Assembly: GCA_003485885.1 (NCBI GenBank)
Contig: DNHM01000422.1
Span: 1-5,369, forward strand
DNA: 5,369 bases
Source of the DNA: Acidimicrobiaceae bacterium
Lineage (GTDB): Bacteria; Actinomycetota; Acidimicrobiia; Acidimicrobiales; UBA10347
Reading direction: 5' to 3'
The position numbers and the translations under genes are program-made. Under the pieces are notes generated by a model. That model saw only the letters and a program-made list of their open reading frames with translations, made no database searches and was not told the DNA's origin. Shown here piece after piece: positions 1 to 4,236 of this stretch (position 1 is its first letter; each line of letters opens with the position of its first letter).

Positions 1-1
1 T

Positions 2-166
2 TGGCTCAACGAATCAGGTGACTTCTCTCAGGTGAGTCACTCTCCCGGCAATTACGCGCAGACCTCCACGGACACGTCCACCGCCTATCTCAACGCTTCG
101 GCGGACGTGCGCTGGCAGTGTGGTGGGTCCATCGATTGGAAGAGGTCAGGAGTTCACTTCCCCTAA
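2..166 (+). CDS. C-terminal fragment of an unidentified, possibly secreted protein
   Basis: This frame is open from the first bases of the window to a TAA at 164-166 and gives 54 residues, so the start lies upstream and out of view. I do not recognise the family. The tail is rich in Ser, Thr, Asn and Gly (for example SHSPGNYAQTSTDTSTAYLN), has few charged residues and contains one Cys. That composition is common in extracellular beta-rich domains, but this is only an inference. The longer overlapping open frame at 118-396 has an implausible, Arg/Ser-rich, motif-free product, and I treat it as chance. With only 54 residues, coding status is likely but not certain. Confidence 0.5.
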   Translation, partial: WLNESGDFSQVSHSPGNYAQTSTDTSTAYLNASADVRWQCGGSIDWKRSGVHFP

Positions 167-435
167 CTTCGACCCACTCTGTCGCCAACATTCACTCCGC
201 TTTGGTCAGCGAATGCGTGGGCCCGATCGGTTTCGCCGGTTCCATGAATCGTTGTCGGCTACGGTTGCGTTGTCAGGTAGCTAACAGGCTGCGAGATCGT
301 CCCGGTTCATACCAGCCGCCGATACATGGATTCTCATCATCTCGACAGCTCTGCGCTATTCGTTTCCGCCCAGCACCGGAACGAGAGACCGCCTGATGGC
401 CCGGCGACAAAATCCGCTATGAGGAGAACCACAAA
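167..435. other. Intergenic region, no convincing gene
   Basis: I see no convincing gene between the stop of the upstream fragment and the start of the SnoaL-like gene. A 92-codon open frame crosses most of it, but its product has no recognisable motif and it lacks a ribosome binding site. A promoter for the SnoaL-like gene should lie here. TTGTCA at 270-275 resembles a -35 box, but no matching -10 stands at the right distance, so I do not call one. Confidence 0.5.
421..426 (+). promoter_or_regulatory. Ribosome binding site of the SnoaL-like gene
   Basis: GAGGAG lies 9 bases before the ATG at 436. It supports this start rather than the internal Met codon at 591, and so shows that the upstream reading frame belongs to the gene despite the frameshift. 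Confidence 0.75.
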
Positions 436-848
436 ATGACTATCACCGAGACTGCTACCCAATTTTTGATGCGTGCGAAACCGGTAAGGGTTGGGAGAAA
501 TGCGCTCAATACTGCAGCGGCGGCGCCACCTTCTCGTGCCAATCTGATGCTCTAGCTGATATTGGAACGCTCGAGGGTTACGCCGATTGGATGCGGGATC
601 TGTTCGTTCCTATCCCGGACGGACATTATGAACTGAAGTCTTTTTCGACAGATGAAGGGCGATCTGTGGTGACTGCGTACGCCGTCTTCAAAGGCACGCA
701 GACCGGACCTGGTCCAGTAGATCCGCCAACGGGTAAGGCCATCGCCGCCGACTACGTCTACGCGATGGAATTCGATGGGGACCGTATTCGGCACATGACA
801 AAGATCTGGAATGACGGTCACTCACTCACAGCCCTCGGCTGGGCCTAA
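436..848 (+). CDS. SnoaL/NTF2-like small alpha+beta barrel protein, disrupted by a one-base frameshift
   Basis: The reading frame from ATG 436 runs MTITETATQF and then loses register in a run of five T (463-467). It would stop at TAG 553-555. Shifting by one base at the T-run restores a continuous 137-residue protein: FDACETGKGWEKC follows, and the frame ends with WNDGHSLTALGWA and TAA 846-848. Both parts match one family, the cone-shaped NTF2-like/SnoaL fold (nuclear transport factor 2 family, polyketide cyclase-like). Typical marks are the N-terminal helix with 'FDACETGKGWE', the DYVYAMEFDGD strand-turn (about residues 107-116) and the terminal IRHMTKIWNDG strand (about 118-128). Length is normal for the family once the missing base is restored. 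Members include isomerases, cyclases and many proteins of unknown substrate, so no reaction is assigned. The shift may be a sequencing error in a homopolymer, a recent inactivating mutation, or less likely recoding by slippage on the T-run. Confidence 0.85.
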
Positions 849-1238
849 GGGCCGAGAAACCTAAGCAATGATCTCCCTCAATCCTTGAAACTTGCTCGGC
901 GAGTCTCGCTCCAAAGAGCGTTGGGGCTTCATACGGCGCTTGCGCTTCACTCGTGCCCGGCACCGTCAGACCGTGCCGAGTTGCGGGTTGCGATGGCTCC
1001 TTGCGCTCGATCTGTAATGGACCGGATGGTTCACGGTGCCGGACTCACACCTCCATGGGTCTGACTTCAACGCCGCTTTTCAACAAGCTGCTCGCCAGCC
1101 CGGAGACTGAGTCCCACCTGACGTCGGCGTCATGGACACATGTCCGCGACGGGTCGGAACGAGCGATGTCGGTCCATCTCGAGGTGGCGTGGGTCGACCG
1201 GAGAGTCCGGGCTCTTGCGGCGTCGGTCGGGCGACCAG
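849..1238. other. Stretch without a convincing gene
   Basis: Both strands contain open frames of 68-116 codons here, but they overlap one another, have Arg/Ser-rich products without motifs, and lack ribosome binding sites. One short frame (1018-1110, ending TGA) has a more protein-like composition, yet nothing else supports it. Its position beside a decayed repeat-protein relic suggests this may be degenerate former coding sequence, but I cannot show homology. Confidence 0.4.
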
Positions 1239-1556
1239 TCAGTGCGAATGCATACCGGTCACGTATTTGCATCCGACTTCGATGGTGATGGCAGCGACTC
1301 GATCGGGATCTTCAAAGACGGGACCTTCAGTTTCGGCAGCGGATGAGGTCACTTGCCGATGCCCGAGTCGGTCGACTTCGGCAGCGATGGCGATCAACCG
1401 CTGTGACTCCCCGGACCCGATGGCACGAGCCGACCAGCAGTCTTCCGTCCGTCGGACAGCCATATCGTCTTCGAAAGCCTAGGGCAGGTGACCATCTATC
1501 GAGAGGGGTTTGAGGTTGGCGATTTTGTCGTCTCGTTTTCTCCTACGCCACCGTGA
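1239..1556 (+). pseudogene. Relic of an FG-GAP/VCBS-type calcium-binding repeat protein
   Basis: One frame carries a typical repeat core, DFDGDGSDSIGIF, followed by KDGTFSFGSG and a TGA at 1344-1346. The same frame continues with SVDFGSDGDQPL, a second TGA at 1404-1406, then LPGPDGTSRPAVFRPSD and a final TGA at 1554-1556. This follows the order of a common surface-repeat pattern: DxDGDGxDxIGxF, then a short strand, then FGxxGDxP, then a second DGDGxDxxGVFRPS unit. In the second unit the Asp positions have been lost. In intact proteins of this kind the DxDGDG loop binds calcium and the repeats form beta-propeller blades on secreted or surface proteins. Here there is no usable start and there are two internal stops, so it is probably a dead fragment. 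TGA is used as a normal stop elsewhere in the window (4121-4123), which argues against recoding. An overlapping minus-strand frame (1239-1463) has no family resemblance. The left boundary is approximate. Confidence 0.55.
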
Positions 1557-1580
1557 GCAGCTACTCACGTCAACGGTGAC
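1549..1580. terminator. Clustered inverted repeats between facing genes, possible bidirectional terminator
   Basis: CACCGT (1549-1554) pairs with ACGGTG (1573-1578). Inside lies GTGAG (1553-1557), which pairs with CTCAC (1564-1568) around AGCT to form a near-perfect 16-base palindrome. GTCA and TGAC (1569-1580) add a third, short hairpin. The cluster lies just past the relic's last stop and 10 bases beyond the stop of the minus-strand gene, where a shared terminator would be expected. No strong T-run follows on either side, so an operator or chance is possible. Confidence 0.35.
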
Positions 1581-1589
1581 TTTCGAGAA

Positions 1590-2024
1590 CTAGTCCTCTC
1601 GGCTCGCCGCTAGGCCCTGGACGTTCGAAGACAGGTTCGGGCATGCAGCAAGCAACGCCCCAAACTCACGCGAAGTAAAGGCAATAATTGAGGTGGGTTC
1701 GGTCGCTACAACGTCGGCGTTACGCCGAGTCTCCGTAATAAGTGCATGTTCACCAATGATCTCGGCAGCACCGACTGTGGCTACAGATTCTCCGTCCTTT
1801 GCCACCTCTGCCTCGCCAGCAACAATGATGAACGCTTCGCCCCCGACCTGTCCTTCGACGGTTAAGGCCTTGCCGGGATCGATACCGATCAGCGTTCCAT
1901 AACGAACCATGGCATCGATCTCATCGGAGGAGAACCGATCACCGATGTGATCAGTGAGGTACTGCTGGACATCGACAGATTGTGTGTTGCCCTCGGTCAT
2001 GTTCAGGATTGTCGTCTTGCGCAT
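1590..2024 (-). CDS. Stand-alone cyclic nucleotide-binding domain protein
   Basis: The product has 144 residues and matches the cAMP/cGMP-binding (CAP_ED, Crp-type) beta-roll. IDPGKALTVEGQVGGEAFII (about residues 48-67) forms the first strands. VAGEAEVAKDGESVATVGAA follows, and IIGEHALITETRRNADVVAT (about 89-108) is the phosphate-binding cassette, with Glu92 and the Arg100/Arg101 pair at the positions that hold ribose and phosphate in Crp. The protein ends soon after the domain (FTSREFGALLAACPNL), so it lacks the helix-turn-helix of Crp/Fnr regulators and cannot be a conventional DNA-binding activator. Single-domain members of this kind are usually of unknown role and may act as ligand-dependent subunits or partners. 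I chose ATG 2024 over the longer 247-codon frame because GGGGAA stands six bases before it and the extra N-terminal residues look non-coding and overlap the divergent gene. It is transcribed away from the tandem-domain gene and toward the relic. Ligand identity is not shown. Confidence 0.88.
   Translation of the reverse strand: MRKTTILNMTEGNTQSVDVQQYLTDHIGDRFSSDEIDAMVRYGTLIGIDPGKALTVEGQVGGEAFIIVAGEAEVAKDGESVATVGAAEIIGEHALITETRRNADVVATEPTSIIAFTSREFGALLAACPNLSSNVQGLAASRED
1937..1952. repeat. Perfect inverted repeat inside the 5' part of the cNMP-binding gene
   Basis: GATCAC and GTGATC are perfect six-base arms around CGAT. They lie about 75 bases inside the coding sequence, in codons for LTDHIGD. 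This could be a downstream operator or a coincidence of codon choice. Nothing else supports a function. Confidence 0.3.
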
Positions 2025-2030
2025 AGTTGT

Positions 2031-2036
2031 TTCCCC
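2031..2036 (-). promoter_or_regulatory. Ribosome binding site of the cNMP-binding gene
   Basis: On the minus strand GGGGAA precedes ATG 2024 by six bases. It decides the start against the longer upstream frame, which would begin at 2333. Confidence 0.65.
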
Positions 2037-2082
2037 GTAGTCTTTCGCTCTGGTCGCACTAACGCAGACCGCCAGTTCTGCA

Positions 2083-2158
2083 CTCAAGGTGGTTGCTGGC
2101 AACCTAGCCACGCTTGAGCCGTAACAAAGAGATCCTCGACCGAGGCGATTCTTGAGCC
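2083..2158. promoter_or_regulatory. Inverted and direct repeats in the divergent promoter region, possible operator
   Basis: Within the 190 bases separating the two divergent starts are several short repeats. GGTTGC-TG-GCAACC is a perfect 14-base inverted repeat (2091-2104). CTCAAG (2083-2088) and CTTGAG (2113-2118) flank it as inverted arms. CTTGAGCC occurs twice (2113-2120 and 2151-2158). CCTCG-AC-CGAGG is a further palindrome (2134-2145). Such a cluster in a shared promoter region suggests regulator binding, but no regulator with a DNA-binding domain is encoded in the window and I find no clear -35/-10 pair. Confidence 0.4.
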
Positions 2159-2201
2159 TGCTCTTGCCGAATGCCGCCCCCAGACGGCGAATTATCTCGA
2201 C

Positions 2202-2208
2202 AAAGGGG
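2202..2208 (+). promoter_or_regulatory. Ribosome binding site of the tandem ABM-like gene
   Basis: AAAGGGG stands six bases before ATG 2215. It favours that ATG over the TTG at 2152, which would add 21 residues of Arg/Pro-rich sequence unlike the rest of the protein. Confidence 0.7.
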
Positions 2209-2214
2209 CCCACT

Positions 2215-2856
2215 ATGGGAGTCATATCGCTCAATACTTTTCGCACCGAGACGGGTCGGCTCGCTGACCACATGGCCGCAACGACAGAGGCCCTGGCGCT
2301 TCTGCATCGGCTCGGGCAGCAGGCGATGGTCATTCAGCCGCTCGAAGGCACCGACGTTGGAACCATTTCCACTGTCGTCAACTACGCGAGCAATGCTGCA
2401 CGTGTAGCGGGGATTCAGGCGATCATGGCCGACGAAGGCTGGCAAGAGTTCTGGCTGCGCGCCGCTGCCGGAGGCTCGGCCACCCCAACCGAAGCCTCAC
2501 TGTTCCAGGATCTCGATCCGAGTTTCCAACCAACCGCTGACCGACCAATGGGTGCGTTACTGGCCATCCAATGGCGACCCAAGCCTGGACGCATGGTCGA
2601 CTTCGTCGGTCAAGTTATGACAGCTGTCCCGCACATCGAGCGTATGGGAGGCACCGTCCGCACCACGCAGTCGTTGCTCGGCGCATACCCAATGACCGTC
2701 TTGATATCGACCAGCTTTGCTGACTTGGACGCGTATGGCGCTTACGCAGACATGACCGCCACCGATGCACAATGGCAAGAGTTCTGGGGTGGTGCCATGG
2801 CTGATCCGACTGCCGACATTGTCCGCAGCGGCTTGTATCTCAACATCTCCGGCTAA
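2215..2856 (+). CDS. Tandem dimeric alpha/beta-barrel (ABM/NIPSNAP-like) domain protein
   Basis: The product has 213 residues and consists of two similar halves offset by 111 residues. Matching pairs are MGVISLNTF...TGR (1-15) with MGALLAIQW...PGR (112-126), HRLG (31-34) with ERMGG (142-146), and GWQEFW (75-80) with QWQEFWGGAMADPTA (186-200). Each half reads as a beta-alpha-beta-beta-alpha-beta ferredoxin-like unit, as in the dimeric alpha/beta barrel superfamily (antibiotic monooxygenase, NIPSNAP, EthD and related proteins). Joined in one chain, the two halves would make an internal pseudo-dimer. Proteins of this fold include small cofactor-free oxygenases, isomerases and chaperone-like accessory proteins; no catalytic residues can be assigned. 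The Trp-Gln-Glu-Phe-Trp motif retained in both halves may mark the packing face or the pocket. The gene lies upstream of a flavin monooxygenase gene on the same strand, separated by 103 bases, which would suit an accessory role in the same catabolism. Confidence is high for coding and duplication, lower for the family name. Confidence 0.85.
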   Translation: MGVISLNTFRTETGRLADHMAATTEALALLHRLGQQAMVIQPLEGTDVGTISTVVNYASNAARVAGIQAIMADEGWQEFWLRAAAGGSATPTEASLFQDLDPSFQPTADRPMGALLAIQWRPKPGRMVDFVGQVMTAVPHIERMGGTVRTTQSLLGAYPMTVLISTSFADLDAYGAYADMTATDAQWQEFWGGAMADPTADIVRSGLYLNISG

Positions 2857-2947
2857 TCCCAGGTCTGATCCATTCCGGGCCCACATAAGGCCACCGAGGA
2901 CATCTCGACCTAGCACCATCACTAAACACAGAACAGGCTTGGGCGCG

Positions 2948-2953
2948 TAGATT
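2948..2953 (+). promoter_or_regulatory. -10 element of a leaderless promoter for the flavin monooxygenase gene
   Basis: TAGATT, within the longer word TAGATTCAA (2948-2956), lies six bases before ATG 2960. There is no Shine-Dalgarno sequence in this interval. It fits the TANNNT -10 consensus at the spacing expected when transcription starts at or next to the A of the ATG, as is common in actinobacteria. The same word precedes the gene at 4237. No clear -35 box is seen. Confidence 0.55.
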
Positions 2954-2959
2954 CAAACC

Positions 2960-4123
2960 ATGGATACTCGTTTTACCGACGCCGCCCAGGCACTGATCCC
3001 GCTACTTGAAGGCAACGCGGCCGAGTCCGAGCGTCTCCGTCATGTCGCGCCCCAGTCGGTGCAGGCGATGAAGGATGCCGGTCTGTGGCGACTGATCACG
3101 GCCCAGTCCAATGGAGGTTCCGAGGCTGGGTTGCGGGCGCAGGTCGACACGCTCTTCATGATCTGCGCCGCCGACCCGGCAGCCGGATGGGTACAGATGG
3201 TGTCGAACGCTCATTCGTGGATGGTGGGAAACTTCCCCGCAGCCTGCCAGAGTGAAGTCTTCGCCAACGGACCCGACTGCCGGGTGCCTGGCACCCTGGC
3301 GTCGCAGGGCCGTGCCGTCAAGGTTGACGGTGGATGGCGGCTCGACGGTCGGTGGCAGTTCGCTTCCGGCGTGGACCACGGTGATTGGTTACTGATCGGG
3401 GCAATCGCCGATGTGCTGCCCGAAAGCCCAACCCGCCTCATCCACGTCATTGTCCCCAAAGCCGATATCACCGTCGACGACACCTGGCACACGCTCGGGC
3501 TCCGTGGCACTGGTTCGAAGGACGTGGTCGCCGAGGCTGTCTTTGTTCCCGATCACCGGGCCATGCCAACCAAGTTACTGTTCGACGGCGAGAGCCCCCA
3601 TGGCGAGAATGGGTCGACCTTCTTCAACCGGCTGCCAGTGCTCGCGTGCCTATCGATCCAGCTCGCAGCTGCCGTCGTGGGAATCGCCGACGGCGCTTTG
3701 CGGCTACACATCGACCGCACAACAACTCGACGAGCGACCTACACCGGCATGTCAAAGGCAGAAGAGCCTGGCGTGCAGATGCGCATCGCAGAGGCCGACA
3801 CCGAGCTCTACCTGGCCCGATCCTTGATGCAAAAGGCCGCGGACCGTTGTGATGATGTTGCCCGAACAGGTGACCGCCTCTCGATCGAGGACCGCGCTGA
3901 ACTGAAGTGGCATGCCTCGTATGCCGTTGAGCTCGCCCGTCGGGCCACCGACCGCATCTTCGCCGGAGCCGGGGCACACGCGATCTACAACGACAGTGTC
4001 CTTCAGGCCAGATACCGAGACATCAACACTGCCTGTCACCACGCCACCATCGACTTCGACAACAACGCCCAGATGTACGGACGGGTGAAGCTCAATCTTG
4101 AACCAGGAACGCCGTTGGTCTGA
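2960..4123 (+). CDS. Group D flavin monooxygenase (acyl-CoA dehydrogenase fold, HsaA/HpaH-like)
   Basis: The 387-residue product has the size and three-part layout of the acyl-CoA-dehydrogenase superfamily: a helical N-terminal domain (about 1-105), a central beta domain (about 106-205) and a C-terminal four-helix domain (about 225-375). WRLDGRWQFASGVDHGDW (126-143) and LGLRGTGSKDVV (179-190) are the flavin-side signatures. The C-terminal run AIYNDSVLQARYRDINTACH (341-360) and the HH pair (360-361) resemble two-component hydroxylases such as HsaA, HpaB-like and indole/aromatic hydroxylases rather than true dehydrogenases. Enzymes of this type take reduced flavin from a separate reductase and use O2 to hydroxylate an aromatic or N-heterocyclic substrate; no reductase gene is in the window. 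ATG 2960 lacks a ribosome binding site but has a -10 element at leaderless distance, and the helix starts immediately. A dehydrogenase or desulfurization (DszC-like) role is the main alternative. The substrate is unknown. The dimethylformamidase-like gene follows after 113 bases with a matching promoter. Confidence 0.88.
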   Translation: MDTRFTDAAQALIPLLEGNAAESERLRHVAPQSVQAMKDAGLWRLITAQSNGGSEAGLRAQVDTLFMICAADPAAGWVQMVSNAHSWMVGNFPAACQSEVFANGPDCRVPGTLASQGRAVKVDGGWRLDGRWQFASGVDHGDWLLIGAIADVLPESPTRLIHVIVPKADITVDDTWHTLGLRGTGSKDVVAEAVFVPDHRAMPTKLLFDGESPHGENGSTFFNRLPVLACLSIQLAAAVVGIADGALRLHIDRTTTRRATYTGMSKAEEPGVQMRIAEADTELYLARSLMQKAADRCDDVARTGDRLSIEDRAELKWHASYAVELARRATDRIFAGAGAHAIYNDSVLQARYRDINTACHHATIDFDNNAQMYGRVKLNLEPGTPLV

Positions 4124-4236
4124 AAAGTCATGTGTGCCTCAGCGATTGTCGGTACACCCCATCGACCCGCCTGATCACCGGCTACTGGTCGTGACGCATA
4201 CATAACTCAGCAGCGTCGTGTCCTAGATTCAAGGTC
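4124..4236 (+). other. Intergenic spacer between the monooxygenase and amidohydrolase genes
   Basis: The spacer holds a weak hairpin (ACCGG, loop CTA, CTGGT, with one G-U pair, near 4177-4189) and no T-run, so termination here is doubtful. Its last 13 bases contain the TAGATTCAA word that precedes the next gene. Confidence 0.3.
4224..4229 (+). promoter_or_regulatory. -10 element of a leaderless promoter for the dimethylformamidase-like gene
   Basis: TAGATT within TAGATTCAA (4224-4232) stands seven bases before ATG 4237. The nine-base word is identical to the one before the flavin monooxygenase gene. AAGG between it and the ATG is only 3 bases from the start, too close for a normal ribosome binding site, which again favours a leaderless transcript. 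No clear -35 box is seen. Confidence 0.55.

Noticed and set aside
118..396. 92-codon plus-strand open frame
   Set aside because: It overlaps the tail of the upstream gene, has no ribosome binding site, and its Arg/Ser/Pro-rich product has no family resemblance.
834..856. CTCGGC/GCCGAG hairpin overlapping the stop of the SnoaL-like gene
   Set aside because: The stem is six base pairs with an 11-base loop and no T-run follows. It is too weak to call a terminator.
1018..1110. Short plus-strand frame with a protein-like tail (GSDFNAAFQQAARQPGD) ending at TGA
   Set aside because: The composition is plausible, but it has only a GTG or no start, no clear ribosome binding site and no recognised family, so it is not supported as a gene.
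953..1288. Plus-strand open frame of 111 codons, with overlapping frames at 1132-1482 (+) and 1045-1272 (-)
   Set aside because: These frames are mutually overlapping, rich in Arg/Ser/Cys, and without motifs or ribosome binding sites, as expected for chance frames in G+C-rich DNA.
1344..1406. TGA read as a sense codon in the repeat relic
   Set aside because: The flavin monooxygenase gene ends with TGA at the expected family length, so TGA works as a stop in this genome.
2025..2333. N-terminal extension of the cNMP-binding protein to a start at 2333
   Set aside because: The added 103 residues look non-coding and overlap the divergent gene, and a good ribosome binding site precedes the internal ATG at 2024.
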